Assembly: GCA_026874595.1 (NCBI GenBank)
Contig: CM049319.1
Location: forward strand, 55,293,417 to 55,357,416
Origin: Sipunculus nudus
Lineage: Eukaryota; Annelida; Sipuncula; Golfingiida; Sipunculidae
Direction of reading: 5' to 3'
Length of the DNA: 64,000 nt
The translations under genes and the position numbers were made by a program. Under the pieces are notes generated by a model. It had not been told where the DNA came from and ran no database searches. It worked only from the letters and a program-made list of their open reading frames with translations. Shown here one piece after another: positions 1-11,943 of this stretch; the first letter of the stretch is position 1, and each line of letters opens with the position of its first letter.

Positions 1-6
1 TCCTCA

Positions 7-145
7 CGAAACCTGATCCTTCTTTTAAGCACCCATCCCACCTCATCTTCTTCTCTTCTCTCTCTCTTTCTTCCGTGTAATTTATTTTGTTGAATAATGT
101 AGGTGCTAATTAATAAAATCATGGCGAGAGAGATGTTTATTTTAC
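7..145. repeat. Interspersed direct repeat, copy 1
   Basis: This stretch aligns over about 140 bases with 1203-1346 in the same orientation. Shared blocks include AAACCTG near the start, the CT-rich middle, CCGTGTAAT, TTGTTGAATAATGTAGGTGC and ATCATGGCG followed by AGAGA. The two copies differ by many substitutions and small gaps, so they are old. There is no ORF. It could be the 3' part of a SINE or LINE, but no diagnostic head or tail is visible. Confidence 0.6.
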
Positions 146-433
146 TTAAATAACCATGTGAGAGACATAAGATTTAAACGATGGAACCAATCTTTGAAAA
201 ATAAAACTGGGGTAAAATGTTAATATTGTTCATTATATTTCTATTAACTCATAAACAATTCACCAAATAACACATTAACTGTCTATATACGCTGGAAGTC
301 CATTTTACTACAGTTATGATGATGGTGGTTATTTTAATTATTATTGTTGTTATTCGTCACATTATAATTGTTCTTCTCCTTCTTATGATTGTTATTAATA
401 CAATAATTGTTATGATGATGATGATGGTGGTGT

Positions 434-505
434 CTGACAGTCGAGAGGTCAAACGCTCGGCTCTCTCTTCTCTGGCGACCCTATAGCTGGTTCGATATTC
501 GGAGT
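434..505 (+). mobile_element. Decayed tRNA-derived SINE head
   Basis: The segment matches the tRNA-like head of the SINE seen intact at 34,555-34,760. It has ACAG..GAG.GGT.AAACGCTCGGC (A-box region) and, after a short gap, GCGACCC...GGTTCGATATTC (B-box region). The body and tail of the SINE are not recognisable downstream. Divergence from the other copies is high, so this is an old fragment. Confidence 0.45.
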
Positions 506-1076
506 TGCCACGAGAATAGGTATATACTAAATCAAGACAGTTGAAAATTAGTTACATTTGTCTGTTTAGATTTTTCCAAGGCGTTTGATATTGTTTAACA
601 GGAAAATTAGTTGACAACAAACGTTAAGTGCATGATATAATACTTTATATAATATTCTTCTAAATCAGTGTTCTGTCTGCCTGTCACTTAAATGTGGACC
701 AAACTTAAAACCACAAGACCAACAATATAACCATCTTTGGATTTCAAGCTTTTGCGCATGCGTGGGGGGAAGGATACCACAAGTGTCGTCAAGAAGTAAT
801 AAAGGGCAAGCTTTCCAGGAATTCGAACCTTAATATATTGAATCAAAGATGCCCCTTGACCATAATCGAGACGTTGACATCTTTGTTCACGACATCATCA
901 TTACCTTTAAATCAGGTAGACCCACAACATTGCCAATCCTGAATACCGATGGCTATACCTGTTGTGGAGATTGGTTTTACGTGTGCATGCATTATGTTAC
1001 TAATATTATTATTGACATGTTTTAAAAGTGATTACAGTCTCAAATTTCTCCGGTACATTTGCATGACTAAGTTAAA

Positions 1077-1077
<1 letters not shown>

Positions 1078-1128
<51 letters not shown>
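1078..1128. repeat. (TAA)n microsatellite
   Basis: About 17 uninterrupted TAA/ATA triplets end in a short A run. The open frame across it (poly-isoleucine) is a microsatellite artefact. Confidence 0.95.
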
Positions 1129-1132
<4 letters not shown>

Positions 1133-1202
1133 TATAGCGTCAAATGTCCGATAGTCAGACACACACCTCACATGTATATAAATATACACGCACAGCGATA
1201 TG

Positions 1203-1346
1203 AAACCTGGGCCTTAATTCTTTAAAGCACCCTTTCCCACTCTATCTTCTTGTTTTCTCCCTTTTCTTTTTCCTCCGTGTAATATTTTTGTTGAATAATG
1301 TAGGTGCATATCAATAAATCATGGCGAAAGAGATAAGTTATCACAT
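1203..1346. repeat. Interspersed direct repeat, copy 2
   Basis: Second copy of the repeat at 7-145, same orientation, about 1.2 kb downstream. The best conserved block is the TTGTTGAATAATGTAGGTGC core followed by ATCATGGCGA.AGAGAT. The two copies bracket the decayed SINE head and the TAA microsatellite. Confidence 0.6.
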
Positions 1347-3500
1347 TATTTTTAAAATTGGTAACGAATGAGTGAATTAAAGTGAATTTCGGACTTTAAT
1401 TGGGGGTTCTCAAACTAAAGGAACGTGTTCACAGACTTTCACATGGGCCAGTTTAAATTTTTTTTTCACTGTTCAGCTGACCGCACGGTACGCAGAGGCC
1501 GAGAGGTATCTGATCTTGTTCTCTAATATGTGATCCGTCGAAATGCATGATGAGAAAACTGTAATTTTGTGTTTATATATTATCAACAACCTAAACAATA
1601 ACAATACCAGGTGAAATGTACAGAAATAACCAATTTGCTGCATTATTTGTGAATCAGTCAAAATTAATAGCTTTTGTTTTTTTTCTCTTTTTAACTACTC
1701 CTTTATTTATGGCCTTTAATTATCACACGCACCCACTCGGCTGTCCTTGTTCAATTAACGCCACCGGGCAGGGTTCCTTGCAGACCTCCTCAACTATATA
1801 GTGCCCTTCGCCTCCCCCCTTCCTTATATACAGACCAAGAAGGTTCAATATATGTAGGAGATACCCGAAATTAATTCCTATAAAGTGTTTAAATGCCTTT
1901 GAAATTTATTGCCAAATGTAGCCCGTTGTCCTGTCGGTGTCCGGCTATTAAACCTTGTATATAGACCTATAGCTATACCAGGCAGGTTGTATTTGCTTGT
2001 CCATGATTTGTCTAAGAATACTAACTCATGAAATAGTAAATATATAATCATAAAAAGTTAATTTTCCTATGACAATTCTGCATAATATACTAAAAGAATA
2101 TAATGATAATATTTTAATTAAGTATAAATATAATAAATTCGCTATATGTAGCAGTTGATGACAATTGTGATTATTATCCATTCTTTTCACAACAATATAA
2201 AAATTATATCCACTATTACATGGATTAATTATATTGAATACCTAGTAATAGGTGTGCTAAATCGTAACTATTGAGATCCTAATGAACATCGAACGATTAT
2301 TTAACGAAGTTATTTTTCAGTATCAGCAAATAATTTGAAAGATCTGGTATAATTAATCACGACAATCATTTATTCACGAGTAACATACACGATCTGTTAT
2401 AATTTTTAATATTAATCTTTTACCTTTATGTATATACTCTGTGCTTCGACGATGATGCGTCCTATGGGTCTTTTATTTTCGCGAATAACGCAAATTTGAA
2501 ACCCTAATGAACCAAAAGGGAACCATTGTTTGTACCGCCGACCCTTATTTTATATTATCAATTAGATTCACGTTTCTGACTTTTAATATATGCGTATAAT
2601 CTATATGAGAAGTACACATAACAGTACATCATATAACGTTTTAAAAATTATTGTTGCTGATCATTCTATAGTATAAATCAGCTCATAGACTAAGTATAAA
2701 TTTAAAACAAAATACTTATATAATAATAATTAAATACATATTGGAAAAAATTATTTATAGCAGCAATTCTTAAAACTAATATTATATATGTTTCCTCATG
2801 AATATTTTTAGGGATTACCAAAGTAGGGTAGATAAAAAATATATTATTGAAACACATATTAAGTAAATTCTTTTCTAGGACATCGTCTAAATAAACCGAT
2901 GGATGATCCATGGTTTAGAACAGCTTTTAATTCTGTTATCAGATAATTAACAATGGACCGTGACAGCTGAAATATATCACAAACTCAAAGGTATTCTATA
3001 AATATACTTTCGCCGAAACGGATGTGCATGCGAATGCAGGAAATTTGTGTGTTGGGACTGAGGGAGTATAAACTGACTAGACGGGGTATAAAACAAATTA
3101 AGCAAGAATATACCCGCTGTATATTTTGGTAAGGCTAAATTATATAAAATTGGCATGCAGTGGTTAAAATCTGACGTTTTATACACTGATCATCCATTTA
3201 CAATGTCTCACGATTTCAAACACTAATGTAAAATATTTGGAATATATGTATGTATCAGGGCTTGGGATTGACGCCTGAGGACATTTAAATATAATTGTAA
3301 ACGTTTCACACAAATCAAATGCAAATGCAAAGTTTCGTGACTAAATATTGTCAAATGCATTTGGGATCAAAGACTTTTATAGCCAATATTTTGCTTTTAA
3401 ACGTTTATTGTAATTACAATTCTGAGTTAGCAATGAAGAACTGCATTCGTTCTCCAAATACAAAATGTTTTTTTTTCATGCAGTTGTGCTTCTTAATGCA
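1347..3500. other. Gene-free A+T-rich DNA
   Basis: Only short open frames of A+T-rich composition occur here, without splice-bounded or family-like content. Around 2465-2530 lies a short block with TTTTCGCGAATAACGC and a nearby GGGAACCATTG. It resembles the TTCGCGA-type interspersed repeat seen better at 15,340-15,430. Nothing else was recognised. Confidence 0.6.
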
Positions 3501-3508
3501 AATGTAAT

Positions 3509-5163
3509 GTGCGTTTGAACCAAGGCTGCATGATAATATATAAAAATACTACAGTGTATCAAACAGCTTTCCTTTCAAATAACTCCACTCAAACTGCTCT
3601 TCACCATTTATTTGACAACTGGCACTCTATTATTCATCAGGCCCAACTTAATGCTGCGTGTTTTCTCGATGTTAAAAAGGGTTTTGATTCACGAACACAC
3701 ATTATTCTTTCTAGTTTGAACTAATAAGAACAATATGGAGCATGTGGGACTTCTCTAAAGTGGTTTCATTCATATTTAAATTATCGCAAACAATTTGTAA
3801 CTTTTGCTTACAGTATTTCGGATGATAAACTTAACTGAAAAAAAAAAACAACAAAAAAACAGGTGTGTCTCAAGGCAGCGTCCTCGGCCCAATTATTCTT
3901 TTGATCTATCTGATTGATTCACCTCCTAAGGTCCCTGAAACGAAATGCTCTATCTATGCCGATGATATCAGGATATATGTGAACGGCCCTGACGTTAATA
4001 TATACTGCCAAAAGCAAACTTCAGACTGGCCTGTCCCAAGTAGTTAATTGGATGCGTAATAATAAGCTCTCAGTAAATGCCGAAAAATCAGCTCCATGTT
4101 AATACACTCCAATAGGTCTATATAATGATAACCTATCAATCAGTATAGGTGAATGTACTATTGTGAGTGTTGAAGATGTTTGCCATTTTGCCATTACCAT
4201 TTACCGCCATCTTTCATGGCAGAAACAGACATGGTATTAATAAAGAACTTATGCTCAAAGATAGGACCCCTGCACCGCAAATTTTCCTCTGAAAAAATAC
4301 TTAAATATCTTTTACCATGTGTTCATTCATCCAAATATTGATTATGACCTTACTGTTTGGGGAAATTGTGTTCGCACTTTTCGTTTTCTCATTCAGAGGC
4401 TTGATCAAGGTCGAGCATGCAGCTAGAATAATCTGGGGGCATTTATGATCACTCGCATGGCAGCTTGACAATCATCCATGACATCGGATGGATGAACATA
4501 GAGCAATGATACATGGACATTTTATCGATATTGACATATAAAGGTATCAGTAGACTCGCCCCTTCTTATCTTATTAAGGATTTTACTTTTACTGGTGATG
4601 TTCATCAGTATAACACTCGTTTCTTCAGTAAATTCCCTGAAATTCTTCCAAATATAAAATTCTTTTTATACCGGTAGTGTTCCATGGAATAGCTTTCCAA
4701 TAAAACTCGAAAATACATATTTACAAACCCAATGTATAGAATAAATTCCTTTTATTTTCTACTTGTATAGCGAAACAAAACGAATATTTGAGCGTTATCT
4801 ATTTTTTTTTCATTACCGTCCTTTTGCGTATTTTATCTAGACTTTTATCTACATACCTTATTTTAGTTGTTCACTATAATACTTTATTTGTGTGTTTTTT
4901 TTAACCAATTCTTGTTTTATGTATTTAGTAACTCTGTTGCATACATTTCACTGCATGCTTACCTCTACCATCTATATTTGTACCTTATCTTTAGCTGTGC
5001 TTACGTCACCACGTTTTCGCTTGATATTCTGTAACTGTATTTTGTCATTTTAGTTTAATGGACCTACTGAAAATCGTATTTTATTGTGAATTCTCTAAGT
5101 AATACAGAGCCCTATCTATTCTGATTAAGGCTACCCTTGAAAATGTTGTGATAAATAAATAAA
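3509..5163 (+). pseudogene. Old non-LTR retrotransposon reverse transcriptase, heavily decayed
   Basis: Conceptual translation in shifting frames follows a jockey/CR1-like reverse transcriptase in order. About 3545-3720 gives a TAFLSNNSTQTALHHL palm-entry block and AACFLDVKKGFDS (catalytic motif A region). About 3865-4047 gives VSQGSVLGP (motif B) and IYADD at 3952-3966 (motif C, catalytic Asp pair intact). About 4035-4110 gives WMRNNKLSVNAEKS. About 4310-4560 holds the C-terminal HPNIDYDLTVWG and AARIIWG-like region, and about 4600-4690 the last conserved block. Many stops, an A-rich insertion near 3838-3860 and frameshifts rule out function. It ends with TGATAAATAAATAAATAATA, a tail typical of CR1/jockey-like elements. 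No endonuclease part was found upstream, so it is probably 5' truncated. Confidence 0.8.
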
Positions 5164-5573
5164 TAATATACCTTAATAATAATCATTTGATCAGTGTCTA
5201 CAGGAAAATATGACAGGCCTTATTTTCTATAATATAATTTAGAGTATAAATTTAAAAAGTTAAGCCTTTCCTTTAAGATTATAATATATGAGACATCTAA
5301 ATTGTTTATTTCTCAGAAAGCATATGTCATATAATTTTAAATTATTTCTGTATATCTTTTATAACGGGAACATAAAAATCGTCTAAGGAAATATTTCTAA
5401 TGTTTATTGTGTTAATTTAATTTTGCTTAAACGTAGTAAAGTTTTTATTATGAAATTAGTCTTTTCCTTAATTATATCAATTTTCAACCTGTTCAAATCA
5501 TCTCACATGTATTAAACATCTGAAGGACGGATTTGAAATTCATACTGGCAGTAAGATATATTTAAAAATGTAA

Positions 5574-5642
<69 letters not shown>

Positions 5643-6700
5643 CATCAGCTTTTCCAGAAATAAACAATAATTTAATACTTTTTATTAAATAAACCCCATT
5701 TTGAACATGTCTTTGTTTTCTATGGTTAAGAAGAACATATACTTTAATTTTATATCAAAGGGGTGACATTTTATTTCAACCTTAATTAACATTTTAAAAA
5801 TGTTTAGGCTTGTCATTTTATCATAGACACTATTAAGGTCTTCCACAATTACAACATCTTCATCCAACAAACAATTTATCGGAATTATTTCATTTATTCT
5901 CATATTTATACACACATGATCTTTGCTAAATAGCTTAAATTTATATTTGTTTATTTTAATTATATTGCGTTTAATCTTTTCTTTATATGACCAGTTCCGA
6001 GATCGATTACTAATAAAGTTCTAATTATTTTCTATGCGCACACGGCAACACATTTATTTAACATTTAACGTTAATTTTAAACCTTATATGCTTGAGTTAA
6101 TTGTTAACTATTTGGGAAGAATAATTATATGTAATAACATCTTTTCTTGATTACATATCAATCAGTAAATAGACTATTTATAGAGAAATGTTGACATTTA
6201 ATTAAGTGTTAAAAGCATCATCTCCAAATCTAGTTTTTGGTCCTTTTCTATTTGACCCATAATGTTCGTGGAGATCACTATGAGGCCCATTCCTCTAAAC
6301 ATCTCAAATGAATTCTCTGCAAACCTTAAGGTAACACAGTTAAGTTTCCTCTTATATATTTCAATTTGTCTGTTTTCCTTAATCCCTAATTAAAATTTTT
6401 GCTGATGGCATATTCATCTGAATAAAAAATGCTTTTAATCCATGTTATTCTCTGTAGGCCTATCTTTAGTTTGCATTCATGTCTGGAAAACTCTCCCTGA
6501 CATCCTTCATGATCCAGAAGTTTCATGAAGATTGAAGAGAAAACAATCACCATGTACATTAGAAATACAGCATACTTTATAAATGATAACTGTTTATTGA
6601 AATGTTATTCAATGTATAATGCATAGAGAACACAGTTCTAAAATATTAGTATTTAAAATTCAATAGCTTCTGGGACAACTCCTGTGGCTCTGTTAAAAGA
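5164..6700. other. Gene-free A+T-rich DNA with a TA tract
   Basis: No coding or RNA gene was recognised. A pure (TA)n tract covers about 5576-5640. The remainder is low-complexity A+T-rich sequence. Confidence 0.6.
5576..5640. repeat. (TA)n microsatellite
   Basis: About 32 uninterrupted TA dinucleotides, self-complementary and able to extrude as a cruciform. Confidence 0.95.
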
Positions 6701-6705
6701 TACAA

Positions 6706-6754
6706 GCGGATGGGGGGGGGGGGGCGGATGGGGGGGGGGGGGCCCCCCCCCCCA
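6706..6754. repeat. Duplicated GCGGAT-poly(G) ending in a G/C inverted homopolymer
   Basis: GCGGAT followed by a run of about a dozen G is repeated twice in tandem. The second G run passes directly into a run of about eleven C. The G and C runs form a perfect inverted repeat with no spacer, and each G run alone could form a G-quadruplex. The ORFs across it (poly-Gly/Pro) are artefacts. Run lengths are prone to sequencing error. Confidence 0.85.
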
Positions 6755-8040
6755 CAACATACCTCCTGGATCAGGCCATGTTTTTTTAACAAAATTCAAA
6801 GGATTCTTGCTCGTTGTCTTGAAAAAATATAGATTAGTAGGAGACTTTAATGACATATCAGAACTGTCCAATTTTCACACAGATCATTATAGAAAGGGCT
6901 ATTATAGATTTGGTAATTGATTTAGATAGTTAGAGAAGTAGGTGATCTATTTCACATTCAAGTCTTGGGTAAGTCTACAAAATGTCATGTCTTAATGTTT
7001 TGAGGTTTACATTTCAGATTACATAACTGTTGAATTTTGACGTTATAACAAATAAATTGATATATATTAAAATTGTATCACAATATTATGTATCACAAAT
7101 TACTTTCTTCAACTGATAAATATAACACCGGATTCTATCTCTGGCATTACAATGATGTCCACACCATCTCCATTCGCAATTGGGGGTTGGTGGTCGAGGA
7201 CTTCGAATCAATATTTTTCCAAAATTATGGTAATAATGAAAACGTTATAAGTTGAGAACCAGAACCCCATTCCGGGATAGGGGTTGGGGGGGGGGGGGGG
7301 GTGGGCGTTGTGAAAGAAAAAAGAAATTGATACAAAATATAAAAATATTGAAGCAGTTTGACTCTGAGTATAAAATAACGATGAATTGTATTGCTTCAGT
7401 ACCCAATAATAATTTAAATCCCTGAAAATTCTTATCTATACAACTTTTTTCTTAAATTTGAGCATTTTTAATTACTCCAATTTTTACATATTTTAAACAG
7501 TGCCGATTTTTAATGACAAATCACATGCATTCAGTTAGCAAAATGTGTCTGGAGGATTTTACATGGTATATTCTCCCTATTTGAAAGTGAGTGGCTGGGG
7601 GACATGACCCCCTTCCCCACCTAATTTTCCCTATGAATATAAGGTCAAGTTATAATAAGGTGTACATTTGTGTATAAAATACATATAATTATGTGTGTGA
7701 ATACATGTGTGTATGTGTGTATGAAAAAGAACCAATAGTGTGTGCCATAAAGGTGTACAACCTCTATTTATATTTAAGAAAAATTAAGAAACGCGATGAA
7801 CACACAGTGAAAGGAGATATGTCATTAAATATGCCAGGAAACATTCTTAAAACGTTGACAGTTAATAGGAAACGACAAGGTTTGAAGAGAGAAAAATATT
7901 ATGTTATACAAAAGTGAGAACTGTTGTTTAGACAAAGAAGATTAGACGCTGAGGTAAGAAAAAAACAAAGAAAAAATGAAAACCAGAAGTTTTCAAAATT
8001 TTTGGTGCAGGTAACCGCCTCCATTTTTAAAAACTGGCTT
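6755..8040. other. Gene-free DNA with a poly(G) run
   Basis: No gene was recognised. A G homopolymer covers about 7286-7301, directly after the near-palindromic AACCCCATTCCGGGATAGGG. Short GT-rich stretches occur at about 7690-7725. Short open frames lack family resemblance. Confidence 0.55.
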
Positions 8041-8310
8041 TTATAATAGGTAGTATATCTTCAGAGTTCCGTTTCGGTTTAGGTACTTGACCCGTCGTCT
8101 ACCGCACCTCCAGGTCCTGGATGTGTAATTATCCCCATTACTGGGTCATAACATCGAGGAACCTCCCAAAGACGCACTCGTTTGTGAGTGATACACGGCT
8201 GTGGGAGACAGCCTTCCAATTAAGTCTTCAGAGCGCTCACCCTGGGTGGCGGACCGACCGCAAAATAACTAACCCGCTCCTCGGCTGGCCATAGAAGCCG
8301 GTGTGAGACC
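8041..8310. repeat. G+C-richer block, probably an unclassified interspersed repeat
   Basis: This block is clearly richer in G+C and CpG than its surroundings and has sharp edges. It is flanked by GGTAGTATATC on the left and GTGTGAGACC plus an A run on the right. It contains CATTACTGGGTCATAACATC and repeated CACTCG/GTGAGTG words but no open frame. The composition shift and the A-rich right edge suggest a SINE-like or MITE-like insert. I see no second copy in this window. Confidence 0.3.
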
Positions 8311-9065
8311 AAAAAATTGACAAAAAAAAAGAGAAAATCACTGTAATGGAGCCGATAAAGCTTCTCCAGTTAACTATCCATAAACCTACGTGTTATATGA
8401 GAATATTATAAATGAAAAAGTTACAATCTTCAGAAAACCAGAGGAATTACTTTCCTTGGAAACTTTTTACTTTTGGCGATAAAGCAGATACGCTTCTATG
8501 AATGCTGTTTTGCCAAAGTAATATACGTTTTTCTAGGAAAGAAACGCTGCCGTTAAAAACCATAGATTTTGACGATAAAGATGTCTAAGAAAAAGGCGAT
8601 ATTTATCGTGGAGGAATGGATCTAGCTGCGATCCATCAGATGAAAGCAGCGTATATTTATGTTACATAAATTGTGTGCATTTGGCGGATATTCGAAATAA
8701 ATGAAAAAGATAACAAACGGATGGTATGCATTAGGCAGAAATCCGATCTGTTGAATTTCGACTGAAAATAGATAAACATCACGACAAACCTGCATAGTAT
8801 CTTCAAAAAGACCTAACTCCAAATTTAATTAAAAAATTATGTGAGACTTAAAGGTAATAAACATGAAGGTTAAATTTTATTTTAGTTAGGAACAATGCAA
8901 GAATTCTTAACAATTCATGTACAAACTGCATTTTTGAAAAATTCTGACCTGATGAGTCATGCTATTCCGTTCCGAGGGGATTGTCATCATACATTACTGA
9001 ACACTGTGTTGTAAGTAGTGAAAATAACCCCGACATTCTAGACACTTATTGGCCTTTAAAGTCCC

Positions 9066-9400
9066 CGGGGCCTTAAAGGGGCCCAATCACCTATCTGACC
9101 TTATAAACTAAAGGTTATCCCTTGGAGCTTTTATTATACATAAGGCCATACAACTTTGATTACACCACACACAGGCTGTTTGTTTTGTTTTTATCAACGT
9201 GTTTTTATAATATGTGGGGGCCCGCCAAAATAACCAAAACAAATTCAACAAGGGCATCTGGCAGCAAGTCAGATAAGCCACAGCTTTGCAAAGGCGTTTT
9301 GCAACAAGTAACCTTTCTAGCTCCGCATATATGCAACCTATCACCTTGGGCTACATGCTTTTCCCGTTTGTCAATAATACTGTGTTTACAAACATGTTGC
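9066..9400 (+). repeat. Dispersed repeat family R1, copy 1 of 3
   Basis: This segment is related to 40,424-40,720 and 58,190-58,420, all in the same orientation. Shared landmarks in order are AAAGGGGCC, TATCTGAC, a middle part ending ATAATATGTGGGGGCC.GCCAAAA, then ATTCAACA.GG.CATC, AAGTCAGA and CTTTGCAAAGG. Copies 1 and 2 are the closer pair. No long conserved ORF, A/B boxes or terminal inverted repeat were identified, so SINE versus MITE origin is open. Confidence 0.65.
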
Positions 9401-9607
9401 TGATAAACAAGCAATACATCCTTCCTGAAGGCGTTATAAGAACTTTTCACAACCAAAACTACTCGAAGATAATTAATAAAAACACAAAGGAAGCCAGGAT
9501 CATATAAATTCTTTTTCAAAAGGTAGGTGAAATGGGCACCTTTAAAAAGTTATCTGAATGTCCATCTCATTAGGCACCAAAGTGCATGGGCTCTCACGGG
9601 AAAGGAT

Positions 9608-9722
9608 TAGATAATGTTTTTGATGAATGTAAAACTGAATTATATAAACTGATGTACTGAATGATGAGATAATGTTTTTGATGAATTCGAAACTGAATTA
9701 TACAAACTGATTTACTGAAATT
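9608..9722. repeat. Two-unit tandem duplication of about 58 bp
   Basis: The unit AGATAATGTTTTTGATGAAT...ACTGAATTATA.AAACTGAT.TACTGAA occurs twice back to back, breaking near 9665/9666. There are only a few differences between units. No coding content. Confidence 0.85.
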
Positions 9723-10194
9723 GCGAGAACTTTTGAGCGGAATCATGATCATAGTTATATAGTACTCTGCACATCAGGATTGTACAAGGGCATAGAAATC
9801 TTTTCCTCACATGCAATGAACTGGAACTTCTTCACCCTTTGAGATTAAGATTCTTTTTGGTGACATTGACCATTTTCTAAATCCCGTAGGATTTAAATAA
9901 AATATGACAGAGACAAATTTTGTTATTCAACTCCCTTTCATTTAATGTTCAACCATAAATTTAAGTATTTTATCCAAAATTTCCATTGCCATGACAAAAA
10001 ACATCTTAATATTCTTTCTGAATCACTTGGTTTTCAATTTGACATGCAGAAATTAACTCTGCAATTGTTATTACTGGCGGAATCCATTAAAAAAAAAAAA
10101 AAACAGCAACGTTTAATTCGACTGTAACATAATATTATGGTCAACATATCTGGAACAATTTGAAAAAACAATCAAGTCTGCAGGGGAAATAACA

Positions 10195-10415
10195 ACCTTT
10201 TTCAACCTTTTCCGCTGGCGACCAGGGTTCGGTGCACGCCGTGGCTATGAAAGTAGGTTGTAATTGCCCTTTTAAGACCGGTGGTTTTCTCCGGGTTCGC
10301 CTGTTTCCTCCACCCCTACAAATTTCCTAGCACCATCATCTGAGCCACGGAGAGTGCCTTGATTAGTTATAATAACTATTTGTACAATTCATGTAAAATA
10401 AATAAGTTTATAACG
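10195..10415 (+). mobile_element. tRNA-derived SINE, diverged copy
   Basis: It carries the SINE body and 3' end: CGTGGCTATGA, TTGTAATTGCCC, GGTGGTTTTCTCC, then GAGCCACGGAGAGTGCCTTG and a tail running TAGTTATAATAACTATTTG...ATGTAAAATAAATAAG. The B-box remnant is the CAGGGTTCGGTGC area near 10,222. The 5' tRNA head is largely lost. It sits immediately left of the duplicated 12.8 kb segment. Confidence 0.7.
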
Positions 10416-10687
10416 TTTGACACCATTCGGTTAAACAACACAATAAGTTAACAGTCATGAAAATTTATGAACATCTTTTAATCTTCACTGTAGTGGTGAT
10501 TGAACGATTGTCCAGCGCCCCCAACTCCACTTAATTTAAAGTGTTTATCTATTTTTAATGCGTTTTCTAAAGATGTTTTATTTTGAACTGATCGAAACAC
10601 TGCCAATACAGGCCAGGAAGCAGCCAAGCCAACCACCAGCAAAGCGCTCACGCCTGTCTTATACATGAGGGCCAAAAGGATAGGACG

Positions 10688-10775
10688 TAGGTTGGTGGTT
10701 AAGACGCTGGACATCGGAGCTAAAAGTCTCCGGTTCGAACCTCGCCGGTGACCCCTATATGGCATAATGGCGATA
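10688..10775 (+). mobile_element. tRNA-like sequence (SINE head), unit copy 1
   Basis: GTTGGTGGTTAAGACGCTGG resembles a tRNA A-box/D-arm region. It is followed about 25 bases later by CCGGTTCGAACCTCGCCGG, a near-perfect B box with a T-arm-like palindrome. The acceptor stem does not pair convincingly, so a functional tRNA is unlikely and a tRNA-derived SINE head is preferred. The identical sequence recurs at 23,500-23,587. Confidence 0.5.
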
Positions 10776-11874
10776 CCCCGTTATAGAACCTCAGTGATTC
10801 GCTTTTATGTCTTTACGACATGCAGGTATGACTTTTAGATTATTCTTATCCCTTTGCATAGAAAACCTGAAATTCCGAAGATTTAATAATAACACATCAT
10901 TCTTATCATATGGATACTTTCATCCTGATTCAATAAACAGTCCCAACAACAGGCCAAGAACCTATCCCTTAAAAAAAGAAGCGGGGGGGGGGGGATAGGA
11001 GGGAGACTGTAATATTCACGCTCTTTCCCACCGGATAGTAACAGAATTGTAAAAATGCATCTCATGCCGAGAACAAGTATACAACTGCCATGCCTAAGAA
11101 CCAGTGACAGTAAAATAACGACAGTTTTTCATGGTCCCAGTTCTTTTAGGCCCTATATATCCGACCTCAGTTAGATGATCACCTTTCTAATGCGACCGCT
11201 TTATCGCGGTTTCAATAGTGGTCGTAATTTCGAGGATACACTGTATCGGGAAGATGAGACGTGATAGGTTTCAATGACTTTCCCAATTTTCTCCCTAGGT
11301 CTGAGTAGGTGTAAAGTTGTATTTAAGAACAAGGTGATATCTTCGGAGAGTAAAAGGTTTTTGGGAAAAAAATTGTCAAAAGAAATAGATAATTTTAGAT
11401 GTCTTTACTAATATTCTTAACCCTAAACTTATTCATATTATTCCAGAGACATTGTACAATGATACATAATAGGCTTTAATTTTCAAATTCATGGAAAGGT
11501 TTCTTTATTATTTATTTGCTCGAAATTTGAGGCCTTTCATTTTATTCACGCAGGAGTGAGTGTCCCAGGGAGGTAGTTCATAATCACCAAGGATGATACA
11601 GGGTGGGGGCTCAGATAGGAAATCCAAGGAAGGGTTTACCCTTCACACAGTGTAGAAACATTTTAAAAAATTAAGTTGTAAAGGCGCAATATGGGGTAGT
11701 TTATTAGCATCATGATTTTTAATACCTACAGGTCTAATTTTCGGTATTTGTTATATTTCTCAAAATGTTTAGGTCGAAAAGATATTATGAATTTAAATTG
11801 TTCTTTAGGAGGTTTATGTATACATTCCTTTGCCCTTTTTCGTTTTCGCTCTCTCTTCCTCTATTTGTCCATCT

Positions 11875-11894
11875 GTCTCTCCCTATCTCTCTCT

Positions 11895-11940
<46 letters not shown>
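11875..11940. repeat. (CT)n microsatellite, unit copy 1
   Basis: Pure CT run after a CT-rich lead-in. The equivalent tract in copy 2 (24,697-24,756) is shorter. Confidence 0.95.

Positions 11941-11943
<3 letters not shown>

Noticed and set aside
6653-6920. Gly/Pro-rich open frames on both strands
   Set aside because: Produced by the poly(G)/poly(C) inverted repeat.
10478-10765. 95-codon minus-strand frame identical in both duplicated copies (also 23,290-23,577)
   Set aside because: It starts in the tRNA-like SINE head, and identity between copies only reflects the recent duplication. No family resemblance.
10740-10770. Functional tRNA gene
   Set aside because: A and B boxes are present, but the acceptor stem does not pair and the spacing is poor; treated as a SINE head.
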